Assembly (NCBI GenBank): GCA_900543025.1
Contig: UQPP01000025.1
Span: forward strand, 1-34,209
DNA length: 34,209 nucleotides
From: an uncultured Collinsella sp.
GTDB lineage: Bacteria > Actinomycetota > Coriobacteriia > Coriobacteriales > Coriobacteriaceae
Direction: 5' to 3'
Shown: positions 7,786-15,327 of the stretch, in pieces
Layout of the letters: each line of letters begins with the position of its first letter
Numbering within the stretch: position 1 is the first letter of the stretch
Position numbers and translations under genes: made by a program
The notes under the pieces: generated by a model
The model's database searches: none
What the model was told of the DNA's origin: nothing
What the model saw: the letters and a program-made list of their open reading frames with translations, nothing else

Positions 7786-7815
7786 AAGCGTCTCTCGACC
7801 GATGTCGAGAGACGC
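7782..7815 (-). terminator. asnS terminator
   Basis: A perfect 12-bp stem GCGTCTCTCGAC / GTCGAGAGACGC with a 4-nt loop (7788-7815), followed on the minus strand by six T residues. It lies 49 bp after the asnS stop codon. Confidence 0.9.
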
Positions 7816-7863
7816 TTGTGCGATGAGCGTTGGCGTGTGGCGACGCGAGCTAGCGTCCGACGA

Positions 7864-9267
7864 TTAGAAGTCGGCGTTGCCCACGGTGCGCGGGTGCGGC
7901 AGGACGTCGCGGATGTTGCCCACGCCGGTCAGATACATGACCAAGCGCTCGAAGCCCAGACCGTAGCCGGCGTGCTTGCAGGAACCGTAGCGGCGCAGGT
8001 CAAGGTAGTACTTGTACTGCTCGGGATTCATGCCCAGGTCCTTGATGCGGGCCTCGAGCAGATCCAGGCGCTCCTCGCGCTGGGAGCCGCCGATAATCTC
8101 GCCGATACCGGGAACCAGGCAGTCGGCGGCGGCGACGGTCTTGCCGTCCTCGTTCATGCGCATGTAGAATGCCTTGATCTCAGCCGGGTAGTCGGTCACG
8201 AAGGTCGGGCGCTTAAAGTGCTCCTCGGTCAGGAAGCGTTCGTGCTCGGTTTGCAGGTCGATGCCCCAGCTCACGGGGTAGTCGAACTTGTGGCCGTCGG
8301 CGACTGCCTGCTCCAGGATCTCGACGGCCTCGGTGTAGGTAACGCGGGCAAAGTCGGAGTTGGCGACATGGTCCAGGCGCTCGAGCAGACCCTTGTCCAC
8401 AAACTTGTTGAGCATATTGAGCTCGTCGGGGCAGGTTGCCATAACGTCCTTGAGGACGTACTTGAGCATGGCCTCGGCGTTATCCATGTAGTCGTTCAGG
8501 TCGGCAAAGGCCATCTCGGGCTCGATCATCCAAAACTCGGCGGCGTGGCGCGTGGTGTTGGAGTTCTCGGCACGGAAGGTGGGGCCAAAGGTGTACACGT
8601 CGCCAAAGGCCATGGCAAAGTTCTCGGCATTGAGCTGGCCGGACACGGTGAGGCTCGCATGCTTGCCAAAGAAGTCCTGGCTCCAGTCGACCTCGCCGGA
8701 CTCGGTGAGGGGCGGATTTTTGGGGTCGAGCGTGGTCACGCGGAACATCTCGCCGGCGCCCTCGCAGTCACTCGTGGTGATGATGGGGGTGTTGACGTAG
8801 ACAAAGCCCTGCTCCTGGAAGAAGCGGTGGATGGCGGCAGCCGCGACAGAGCGGATGCGGAACACGGCGCGGAACAGGTTGGTGCGCGGGCGCAGGTGCT
8901 GCTGGGTGCGCAGGAACTCGACGGTTGCGCGCTTCTTCTGCAGCGGGTAATCCGGGGCGCTCGTGCCCTCGACCTCGATGGAGGTGGCAGAAAGCTCGAA
9001 AGGCTGGGGCGCATCGGGGGTCAGCTTGACGGTGCCGGTGCAAATGAGTGCGGCCGAGACGTTTTGATGGGCGATCTCGTCGTAGTTGTCGAGTGCCTCG
9101 CGGTTCATGACGACCTGCAGGTCGCGGAAGCAGCTGCCGTCGTTGAGCGTAACAAAGCCAAAGTTCTTCATGTCGCGGACGGACTTGACCCAGCCGGCGA
9201 CGGTGACGGTTTGGCCGCCGAGCGACTCGGCATCGGCATAGAGCTGCGCGATTTTGGTGCGGTTCAC
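7864..9267 (-). CDS. asnS: Asparaginyl-tRNA synthetase
   Basis: A 467-residue class IIb aminoacyl-tRNA synthetase that charges tRNA-Asn with asparagine; E. coli AsnS has 466 residues. An N-terminal OB-fold anticodon-binding domain (VTVAGWVKSVRDMKNFGFV, about 20-100) precedes the catalytic core. Motif 2 is visible as FRAENSNTTRHAAEFWMIE and motif 3 as GLGFERLVMYLTG near the C-terminus. The start is a GTG at 9267 with GGGAGG 4 bp upstream. The frame stays open further upstream (ATGs at 9276 and about 9301), but those lack a better ribosome site and would exceed the family length. It appears to be a single-gene unit. A TAGAAT -10-like hexamer lies just upstream near 9311-9316. Confidence 0.97.
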   Translation of the reverse strand: MNRTKIAQLYADAESLGGQTVTVAGWVKSVRDMKNFGFVTLNDGSCFRDLQVVMNREALDNYDEIAHQNVSAALICTGTVKLTPDAPQPFELSATSIEVEGTSAPDYPLQKKRATVEFLRTQQHLRPRTNLFRAVFRIRSVAAAAIHRFFQEQGFVYVNTPIITTSDCEGAGEMFRVTTLDPKNPPLTESGEVDWSQDFFGKHASLTVSGQLNAENFAMAFGDVYTFGPTFRAENSNTTRHAAEFWMIEPEMAFADLNDYMDNAEAMLKYVLKDVMATCPDELNMLNKFVDKGLLERLDHVANSDFARVTYTEAVEILEQAVADGHKFDYPVSWGIDLQTEHERFLTEEHFKRPTFVTDYPAEIKAFYMRMNEDGKTVAAADCLVPGIGEIIGGSQREERLDLLEARIKDLGMNPEQYKYYLDLRRYGSCKHAGYGLGFERLVMYLTGVGNIRDVLPHPRTVGNADF

Positions 9268-9374
9268 GTATCCTCCCATAACGGTTGAATGATAGTTATC
9301 CATACAGTTCGATATTCTAGCAGCTCGGCTCATTTGAGCTATACAGATAAAGCATTGGCGGGATGGTTTTTCAA

Positions 9375-9411
9375 ACGAAAAGCGCCCGCGGCCAAATGGT
9401 CGCGGGCGCTT
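9375..9411 (-). terminator. Terminator of the EIIA gene
   Basis: An 11-bp stem AAGCGCCCGCG (9380-9390) with CGCGGGCGCTT (9401-9411); on the minus strand it continues into TTTTCGTTT. It lies about 38 bp beyond the EIIA stop codon. Confidence 0.8.
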
Positions 9412-9448
9412 GGCGAGGTGCCTTTTGGCTGTGTGGCGTGGGGCCTGG

Positions 9449-10012
9449 CTACTTGGTCTTGGCAACCAGCAGCGGGTCGCCCAGCTTGACGAGCGGGTTG
9501 CCGCCGATAAGCGTTCCAGACTCGCCGACATGGTCGATGCTCTTAAGACGATCGAGCTCGGAGACGATGACGGTCACGATGTCCTCGTGACCAGCGGCCT
9601 TAATGGCCTCGCGGTCGAAGCTGATGAGCGGCTGGCCTGCCTTGACCACATCACCCATCTCGACAAAGCGGGCAAAACCCTTGCCGTTCATTTCCACGGT
9701 GCCCAGGCCAACATGGATGAACACGCGCAGGCCGTCCTCGGTGATCATGCCGATGGAGTGGTTGGTGACAGTGGTGGCACCGATGCGGCCGTTGGCGGGC
9801 GCATAGATGGTGCCGGTAATGGGCTCGATGCCATAGCCCAGGCCAAGCATGCCCGAGGCGATCGTCTCGTCGGGAACCTCGTTCAGGTTGACGAGCACGC
9901 CGTTGACGGGGGCATAGATGACGCCTTCGCGGGTAGCGAAGCTTGCTGCGGGCGGAACGGACGCCTCGCCGGTCGAGGTGAAGGTGGACTTAAGCGAATC
10001 GAGCAGACCCAT
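9449..10012 (-). CDS. PTS glucose-type EIIA component, stand-alone
   Basis: A 187-residue EIIA-Glc family protein (PTS_EIIA_1). It would take phosphate from HPr on His100, within FIHVGLGTVEMNG, and pass it to a EIIB domain; His85 (TNHSIG) is the second conserved active-site histidine. The first 30 residues form a short amphipathic leader, as in E. coli Crr (169 residues). The start MGLLDSL at 10012 has GGAGG 6 bp upstream and is preferred to an in-frame ATG 81 bp upstream. No EIIB or EIIC gene is nearby, so it serves a permease encoded elsewhere or acts as a regulator. A GAAACGTTTC palindrome between promoter and gene suggests LacI/GalR-family control. Confidence 0.9.
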   Translation of the reverse strand: MGLLDSLKSTFTSTGEASVPPAASFATREGVIYAPVNGVLVNLNEVPDETIASGMLGLGYGIEPITGTIYAPANGRIGATTVTNHSIGMITEDGLRVFIHVGLGTVEMNGKGFARFVEMGDVVKAGQPLISFDREAIKAAGHEDIVTVIVSELDRLKSIDHVGESGTLIGGNPLVKLGDPLLVAKTK

Positions 10013-10058
10013 AGTTGCCTCCAACTTAAATAGGCGCATATCGCGCGTTTGGTTTGCC

Positions 10059-10070
10059 GGAAACGTTTCA
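10059..10070. promoter_or_regulatory. LacI/GalR-type operator candidate upstream of EIIA
   Basis: GAAACGTTTC (10060-10069) is a perfect 10-bp palindrome with the central CG of LacI/GalR/CcpA-type sites. It lies about 30 bp downstream of the predicted promoter at 10101-10129 and 48 bp before the EIIA start, a place fit for repression. Confidence 0.5.
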
Positions 10071-10100
10071 CATGTGTTTCGCGGCTTGGTCAACGCCCCT

Positions 10101-10129
10101 ATTCTACGCTGCTCAACGATACCTCTGAA
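10101..10129 (-). promoter_or_regulatory. Candidate EIIA promoter
   Basis: On the minus strand TTCAGA (10129-10124), 17-bp spacer, TAGAAT (10106-10101). It precedes the palindrome at 10059-10070. Confidence 0.45.
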
Positions 10130-10208
10130 CTGGGATTATGTGATATATCAGTTGAAGGGAAACTTATTGCCGGAGTGTTTCTGCGCCACGGGTTCAAGTG
10201 GGGTACGC

Positions 10209-10236
10209 TTGAAGGCGAAAAATAAGGGCGCATAAT
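10209..10236 (+). promoter_or_regulatory. Candidate promoter of the alpha/beta hydrolase gene
   Basis: TTGAAG (10209-10214), 16-bp spacer, CATAAT (10231-10236), leaving a very short leader before the ATG at 10256. Confidence 0.4.
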
Positions 10237-10255
10237 TTGCGCGAAGGGAGCACAT

Positions 10256-11158
10256 ATGATTGTCGAGAACCATGCGCTGTGGGGCGAGGAGCCGACCGAG
10301 GATTATCCGGCGACGTTTACGTATTTGGGTGCCGAGCCGTTGCCCGATAAACCGAATGGCCGCCGCCCCGCGGTGATTATCTGTGGCGGAGGTGCGTTTA
10401 CGCACATCGCTCCGCATGAGCAGGATCCTGTGGCGTTTGCGTTTTTGGATCACGGTTACCAGGCCTTTGTGCTCAACTATGTCACGAGTTCTACGGGTGA
10501 CGTGAGCTTTCCGCACCCCCAGGCAGATCTTGCCAAGATGGTCGCCACGGTGCGCGCCAACGCCGACGAGTGGCATGTCGATCCTAAGCGCGTGTGCGTC
10601 GTGGGATTCTCGGCGGGCGGCATGATCTGTGCTTCGCTGGCAACGCAATGGAAGACTGGTCCCTTCGCGGGCTTGGCAGGGGCGTGTCCGGACGACATTC
10701 GTCCCGATGCCGTGGTGCTGGGCTATCCATTGCTCGACTTTGCCTATGTGCGCGACATGCAGACGCGCGATCCGCGCATTGACTTGCGTGTGCCCAAGAC
10801 GGGCGGCAAGACGGGGCGCGATTTGCTCAACGACTACCTGTCGATGGTGACGGGTGGCGAGGCAACTGACGAGCATTTGGCCGACATCTGCCCCACCACG
10901 CATGTTTCGCGTCAGATGCCGCCGACCTTTGTGTGGGGCGTGTCCGACGACAAAACGGCGCCGATCGCGCAGGTCTATCCGTTTGCCCAACGCATGGCAG
11001 AGGAGGGCGTCCCTTGCGAGATGCACGTCTTTGACCAAGGTGGTCACGGCCTTTCGCTCGGCAACGCCAACACCGCGGTCGACAACGAGGACAAGCAGGT
11101 GGCGGTCCGTCCCTGGATCCGCCTAGCCTTCCGCTTCCTGGAGCGCCACGGGTTTTAG
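10256..11158 (+). CDS. Alpha/beta hydrolase, esterase (BD-FAE/lipase-like)
   Basis: A 300-residue cytoplasmic serine hydrolase with no signal peptide. The oxyanion segment ICGGGAF is near 42-48, the nucleophile elbow GFSAGG near 120-125 gives the catalytic Ser, GVSDDKTAP supplies the likely Asp, and GGHGLS near the end the His. This arrangement fits acetylxylan esterase- or carbohydrate esterase-like members of the family, so deacetylation of sugars is plausible but not shown. The start has GAAGGGAG 5 bp upstream. It diverges from the EIIA gene across about 240 bp that hold both promoters. A hairpin directly follows the stop codon. Confidence 0.88.
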   Translation: MIVENHALWGEEPTEDYPATFTYLGAEPLPDKPNGRRPAVIICGGGAFTHIAPHEQDPVAFAFLDHGYQAFVLNYVTSSTGDVSFPHPQADLAKMVATVRANADEWHVDPKRVCVVGFSAGGMICASLATQWKTGPFAGLAGACPDDIRPDAVVLGYPLLDFAYVRDMQTRDPRIDLRVPKTGGKTGRDLLNDYLSMVTGGEATDEHLADICPTTHVSRQMPPTFVWGVSDDKTAPIAQVYPFAQRMAEEGVPCEMHVFDQGGHGLSLGNANTAVDNEDKQVAVRPWIRLAFRFLERHGF

Positions 11159-11184
11159 TTACGGCGTTTTACCAAACGCCGTAA
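11159..11184. terminator. Hairpin directly after the hydrolase gene
   Basis: An 11-bp perfect stem TTACGGCGTTT / AAACGCCGTAA with a TACC loop begins right after the stop codon. It lacks a clear T-tract, so it may stabilise the 3' end rather than terminate on its own. Confidence 0.5.
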
Positions 11185-11198
11185 CCACTTGACGCTGC

Positions 11199-11297
11199 AA
11201 GCCCGCCAGGGCGGCAATCTGCCTTTCAACTTCGGCGGCATGACCAGAAGGTCAATGCCGCCTCGTTTCAGGGCACCTTGCTCGCCCTGGCGGGCTT
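11199..11297. repeat. Long intergenic hairpin with internal loops
   Basis: Outer 15-bp perfect stem (11199-11213 with 11283-11297), a continuation GCAA/TTGC and TGCC/GGCA, then an internal loop and an inner stem GGCGGCATGACC / GGTC-A-ATGCCGCC closed by AGAA. The whole 99 nt folds as one interrupted hairpin. It lies between the hydrolase and feoAB genes, upstream of the feoAB promoter, and has no coding potential that I can support. Confidence 0.7.
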
Positions 11298-11376
11298 TCG
11301 CTGTTCGCGCCAAAACATCGGCGTTGCCATGGCCCAGATGCGGCACTTGGGGACGGTCCTTGCAGCAATCTGTCGA

Positions 11377-11406
11377 TTGAACGTCGTTGTGTGTTCGCGC
11401 TATCAT
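11377..11406 (+). promoter_or_regulatory. Candidate feoAB promoter
   Basis: TTGAAC (11377-11382), 18-bp spacer, TATCAT (11401-11406). The two dyads at 11422-11454 would fall just after the transcription start. Confidence 0.5.
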
Positions 11407-11421
11407 GCATGGTTACAATTG

Positions 11422-11454
11422 GTTAGCCGTGGCAAACGGTTAGCCAAGGTAAAC
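11422..11454 (+). promoter_or_regulatory. Tandem operator-like dyads upstream of feoAB
   Basis: GTTAGCCGTGGCAAAC (11422-11437) and GTTAGCCAAGGTAAAC (11439-11454) are imperfect palindromes with the same layout, 17 bp apart. The GTTAGCC half resembles DtxR/IdeR-type sites (TTAGGTTAGCC). Their place between promoter and start suggests iron- or manganese-dependent repression of feoAB. The regulator class is an inference. Confidence 0.55.
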
Positions 11455-11495
11455 TAAATGCAACGCCCTGTGGGCGTCGGGGGAGGAACACGGAC

Positions 11496-13856
11496 GTGAA
11501 GCTCGATACGCTCGAGATCGGAAAAGACGCCGTTGTCGCATCGGTGGCATCGGACGATCAGGCACTCCGACAGCATATTTTGGACATGGGCCTAACGCCG
11601 GGCACCGAAGTCACCATGATGAAGTACGCCCCTATGGGCGACCCGCTCGAGATTCGCCTGCGTGGCTATGAGTTGACGCTGCGCAAGGACGATGCCGCTC
11701 GCATCGAGCTCGTGGGCATTCACGACACCGATACGGGTCCGCGCGCTAACGCCGCAATCGGCACGACGGAGCATCCGGCCCTGGGCGAGGGGACGTATTC
11801 GCCCCGCGCGGCAAAGACGGCCGTGCCCGAGGGCGCACCGCTGCATTTTGCCCTCGCCGGCAACCAAAACTGCGGCAAGACCACGCTGTTCAACCAGCTG
11901 ACGGGCTCCAACCAGCATGTCGGTAACTTTCCTGGCGTGACGGTCGACCGCAAAGATGGCGCCATCCGCAACCACCCCGAGGCAAGCGTTACCGATCTGC
12001 CCGGCATTTACTCTCTGTCGCCGTACACGGGCGAGGAGATCGTAAGCCGCCAGTTTATCCTGGATGAGCACCCCGACGCCATCATCGATATCATCGACGC
12101 CACCAACATCGAGCGTAACCTTTACCTGACGCTGCAGCTTATGGAGCTCGATCGACCCATGGTCATCGCGCTCAACATGATGGACGAGGTGACGGCCAAC
12201 GGCGGCGCCGTGGACGTCAACCTGCTCGAGAGCCTGCTGGGCGTGCCTGTTGTTCCCATTAGTGCTGCCCGCAACGAGGGTATTGGCGAGTTGGTGGATC
12301 ATGCCTTGCACGTGGCGCGGTTCCGCGAGCGTCCCGGTCGCCTGGACTTCTGCGCGCCCGATGGTCCGGACGGCGGCGCGCTGCATCGCTGCATTCACGG
12401 CATCGCCAACCTTATCGAGGACCATGCCGCGACGGCGCACATTCCCGTGCGTTTTGCGGCGACCAAGCTGGTTGAGGGCGACGAGCTGGTGACCGAGGCG
12501 CTTCACCTGGACCGCAACGAGCTCGACGCCATCGAGCACATCATTAGCCAAATGGAGGGCGAGGCCGGCACCGACCGTCTATCTGCGCTGGCTGACATGC
12601 GCTTCGGCTTTATCGGCGACGTGTGCGGGCGTTGCGTCGTCAAGCCGCACGAGAGCCGCGAGCACGTGCGCTCCGTCAAGATTGACCGCATCCTGACGGG
12701 TCGCTACACGGCCATCCCGGCGTTCCTGGTGATCATGGGTCTCGTCTTTTGGCTGACGTTTGGCGTGATCGGCGCGGCGTTGCAGGGACTTATGGAGGAC
12801 GGCATCGCTGCCATCATCGCCTCGGCCGATGCGGGTCTCAAGGCGTTCGGCACCAACGACGTAGTGCGCTCGCTGGCTGTCGACGGCGTGCTTACGGGTG
12901 TGGGCAGCGTGCTGACCTTCCTGCCGATTATCGTCGTGCTCTTCTTGTTCCTTTCCATTCTGGAAGACTCGGGCTACATGGCGCGCGTGGCCTTTGTCAT
13001 GGATAAGGTATTGCGTCGCTTTGGCCTGTCGGGCCGCAGCTTTGTGCCCATGCTCGTCGGTTTTGGCTGCACCGTGCCGGCTATCATGTCGACCCGTACG
13101 CTCCCATCCGAGCACGACCGCAAGATGACCGTCATGCTCACGCCGTTCATGAGCTGCTCGGCCAAGCTGCCGGTTTACGGCTTGCTGTGCGGAGCATTCT
13201 TCCCGCAGGCGGCGGTCCCCGCCATGGTCTCGCTCTATCTGATTGGCATTGCGGTTGGTTGCATCGCGGCTTTGGTGCTTAACCGCACGGCATTTAAAGG
13301 CGACCCAGTGCCGTTTATCATGGAGCTTCCCAATTACCGCCTGCCGAGCGTCAAGACGACGGTGATGCTGGCATGGGATAAGGCCAAAGACTTTATTACC
13401 AAAGCCTTTACCATTATCTTTGCTGCTACCGTGGTCATCTGGTTCCTTCAGACGTTCGACATTCGCTTTAATGTGGTCGCCGATCAGTCGCAGAGTCTAC
13501 TTGCCGGTCTGGGTAGCATTATCGCGCCGGCGCTGGCACCGCTCGGCTTTGGCGACTGGCGTGCATCCACGGCGCTCGTCACCGGACTTATCGCCAAGGA
13601 GAGCGTCATCTCGACCCTCACGGTGCTTTTGGGCGCGACCTCGCCTGCGGTGTTGTCGACCATGTTTTCGCCGTTCACCGCCTACGTGTTTTTGGTCTTC
13701 ACGCTGCTGTATCCGCCCTGCGTGGCTGCCATCGGCGCCGTCAAGAGCGAGCTGGGCGCGCGCTACGCCGTGGCCGTATTCGCATTTCAAGTGACGGTCG
13801 CCTGGATCGTGGCGTTTGTCGTGCATTCGGCAGGTATATTGCTGGGGTTGGCTTAG
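11496..13856 (+). CDS. feoB: FeoA-FeoB fusion, ferrous iron transporter
   Basis: A 786-residue fusion of FeoA and FeoB, which moves Fe(II) across the inner membrane. Residues 1-75 form the SH3-like FeoA domain (HILDMGLTPGTEV). After a linker of about 40 residues comes the cytoplasmic G domain: G1 GNQNCGKTT (122-130), G3 DLPG (167-170) and G4 NMMD (227-230). A helical GDI-like region leads into a membrane part from about residue 393, with Gate motifs near GFGCTVPAIMSTRTL and SCSAKLPVYGLLCGAFFP. The start is a GTG with GGGAGG 9 bp upstream. FeoA and FeoB are separate proteins in E. coli; fusions are known in some anaerobes. It is probably a single-gene unit, controlled through the dyads at 11422-11454. 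Confidence 0.96.
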   Translation: MKLDTLEIGKDAVVASVASDDQALRQHILDMGLTPGTEVTMMKYAPMGDPLEIRLRGYELTLRKDDAARIELVGIHDTDTGPRANAAIGTTEHPALGEGTYSPRAAKTAVPEGAPLHFALAGNQNCGKTTLFNQLTGSNQHVGNFPGVTVDRKDGAIRNHPEASVTDLPGIYSLSPYTGEEIVSRQFILDEHPDAIIDIIDATNIERNLYLTLQLMELDRPMVIALNMMDEVTANGGAVDVNLLESLLGVPVVPISAARNEGIGELVDHALHVARFRERPGRLDFCAPDGPDGGALHRCIHGIANLIEDHAATAHIPVRFAATKLVEGDELVTEALHLDRNELDAIEHIISQMEGEAGTDRLSALADMRFGFIGDVCGRCVVKPHESREHVRSVKIDRILTGRYTAIPAFLVIMGLVFWLTFGVIGAALQGLMEDGIAAIIASADAGLKAFGTNDVVRSLAVDGVLTGVGSVLTFLPIIVVLFLFLSILEDSGYMARVAFVMDKVLRRFGLSGRSFVPMLVGFGCTVPAIMSTRTLPSEHDRKMTVMLTPFMSCSAKLPVYGLLCGAFFPQAAVPAMVSLYLIGIAVGCIAALVLNRTAFKGDPVPFIMELPNYRLPSVKTTVMLAWDKAKDFITKAFTIIFAATVVIWFLQTFDIRFNVVADQSQSLLAGLGSIIAPALAPLGFGDWRASTALVTGLIAKESVISTLTVLLGATSPAVLSTMFSPFTAYVFLVFTLLYPPCVAAIGAVKSELGARYAVAVFAFQVTVAWIVAFVVHSAGILLGLA

Positions 13857-13897
13857 TTATTTATTGACGGCGCAACCTCTGTGTATCGAATTGTTTT

Positions 13898-13932
13898 CGG
13901 CCCCGCATCTGTTGCTGACGGATGCGGGGCCG
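13898..13932 (+). terminator. Terminator after feoAB
   Basis: A 12-bp perfect stem CGGCCCCGCATC (13898-13909) with GATGCGGGGCCG (13921-13932), followed by TTGCTATATAA. It separates feoAB from the MFS gene, and the promoter of the latter overlaps its 3' arm. Confidence 0.75.
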
Positions 13933-13944
13933 TTGCTATATAAT
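13915..13944 (+). promoter_or_regulatory. Candidate promoter of the MFS exporter gene
   Basis: CTGACG (13915-13920), 18-bp spacer, perfect TATAAT (13939-13944), 34 bp before the ATG. The -35 lies in the loop and 3' arm of the preceding terminator. Confidence 0.5.
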
Positions 13945-13977
13945 CGCCTCCGCTCAAAACGATTGGAGACGTTATAT

Positions 13978-15174
13978 ATGACTCAGGCAAGGCAAGACGG
14001 CATCACGCTCAAGCAGTGGCTCCCGCTCATCGGACTCACCTGCTGCGCCTTCGTGTTCAACACGTCGGAGTTTATGCCCATCGGTCTTTTGACTGACATC
14101 GCCGCGTCGTTCTCGCTCACCGAGTCCCAAGCCGGCATCATGATCTCGGTCTATGCCTGGGGCGTCATGCTGCTGTCGCTGCCGCTCATGGTGTTCGCTT
14201 CGCGCTTTGAGTTCAAGCGGATGCTGCTGGGCGTGCTGGCCGTGTTTTCGCTGGGCCAGTTTCTGTCCGCTGTGGCGCCGACTTATCCCATCCTGGTCTG
14301 TGCGCGCCTGGTGGTCGCTTGCGCACATGCCGTGTTCTGGTCGGTCGCTTCGATTATGGCCTCGCGCCTGGTCGACACGCGCCACGGGGCGCTCGCCATC
14401 AGCATGATCGCTACGGGCTCGTCCATCGCGCAGATCTTTGGTCTGCCCCTCGGTCGCGCTATTGGCTTGGCCGTGGGCTGGCGCATGACGTTTGCCGTGG
14501 TCGGGGTCCTCTCGGCCATCGCGGTCGTCTACCAGGCGACCGTGTTCCCGGCCATGCCGGCGGGCGAGCGCTTTACCGTCAAACAGTTGCCCGAGCTGCT
14601 CAAGAACCCGCTCCTGATCGCGCTCTACGCAGTCACGGTCTTCATGGCGACCGGCTATTACGCAAGCTACAGCTATATCGAGCCCTTCCTGGCGCAGGTC
14701 GCGCACGTCGATGCGGGCGCCATTACCATGACGCTGACGGCGTTTGGCTGCTCTGGTCTGCTCGGAAGCTGGCTGTTTGGCCGCCTGTTCGATGGGCATC
14801 GCTTCCCGTTCTTGGCTATTACGCTCTCCGGCGTGCCGGCGGCCCTGCTGCTCATGGGTCCGGCCGCATCGTCGCTCGCTGCGGTTCTCGCTGTTTGCGC
14901 GCTATGGGGCTGCTGCGCCACGGCCTTCAATGTGGCGTTCCAGGCCGAGCTCATCAAGAACACGCCGGCAGATTCGTCGGCCGTCGCCATGTCAATCTTC
15001 TCGGGCCTGTTCAACCTCGGTATCGGTACGGGCACCGCGATCGGTGGCGCCGTGGTTTCGGGCCCCGGTATCGCCTGGATCGGCTGCGCAGGTGGCGCAA
15101 TCGCCGTCGTGGGCGTCATCCTCGCTATCACGATACTATTCCCGGCCATACGCCGCGCCAAGCCCGTCGCCTAA
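13978..15174 (+). CDS. MFS transporter, SotB/sugar-efflux-like
   Basis: A 398-residue, twelve-helix major facilitator transporter in the inner membrane. The segment FNTSEFMPIGLLTDIA in helix 1 is a hallmark of the SotB/YdeA and DHA1 drug or arabinose efflux group. No large loop domain is seen, and a cytoplasmic loop with SRFEFKR follows helix 2. It likely exports sugars, amino-acid derivatives or drugs by proton antiport; the true substrate is unknown. The start at 13978 has GGAGA 8 bp upstream, and upstream in-frame codons run through the terminator and are unlikely to be translated. It stands alone between a terminator and the long hairpin at 15190-15256. Confidence 0.9.
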   Translation: MTQARQDGITLKQWLPLIGLTCCAFVFNTSEFMPIGLLTDIAASFSLTESQAGIMISVYAWGVMLLSLPLMVFASRFEFKRMLLGVLAVFSLGQFLSAVAPTYPILVCARLVVACAHAVFWSVASIMASRLVDTRHGALAISMIATGSSIAQIFGLPLGRAIGLAVGWRMTFAVVGVLSAIAVVYQATVFPAMPAGERFTVKQLPELLKNPLLIALYAVTVFMATGYYASYSYIEPFLAQVAHVDAGAITMTLTAFGCSGLLGSWLFGRLFDGHRFPFLAITLSGVPAALLLMGPAASSLAAVLAVCALWGCCATAFNVAFQAELIKNTPADSSAVAMSIFSGLFNLGIGTGTAIGGAVVSGPGIAWIGCAGGAIAVVGVILAITILFPAIRRAKPVA

Positions 15175-15189
15175 TCACGTCCCCTCATC

Positions 15190-15256
15190 AGTTGCGGTGG
15201 AATAGTTCCTGTTTAAGGCCTCTGAAGGCCCAAACAGGAACTATTCCACCGCAACT
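15190..15256. repeat. Long perfect intergenic hairpin (25-bp arms)
   Basis: Perfect 25-bp arms, 15190-15214 and 15232-15256 (starting AGTTGCGGTGGAATAGTTCC), enclose 17 nt that hold a second small GGCC/GGCC stem. It lies between the MFS and GH13 genes. No T-tract follows on either side beyond TTATTTT, so a plain terminator role is uncertain. Confidence 0.75.
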
Positions 15257-15327
15257 TATTTTGGGGGAGAGGATACAAGCTGGGCATACAATGGATGTCG
15301 TTGTGTTGAGCTTACCGGGAGGCTGTT

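Noticed and set aside
7816..9288. Plus-strand open frame of 490 codons over asnS
   Set aside because: AsnS on the other strand is full length with motifs 2 and 3; the plus frame has antisense-like composition.
10148..11047. Minus-strand open frame of 299 codons over the hydrolase gene
   Set aside because: The plus-strand hydrolase has its catalytic motifs and ribosome site; the opposite frame is His/Arg-rich shadow sequence.
11155..11406. Small minus-strand open frame after the hydrolase gene
   Set aside because: It consists mainly of the long intergenic hairpin at 11199-11297 and has no ribosome site.
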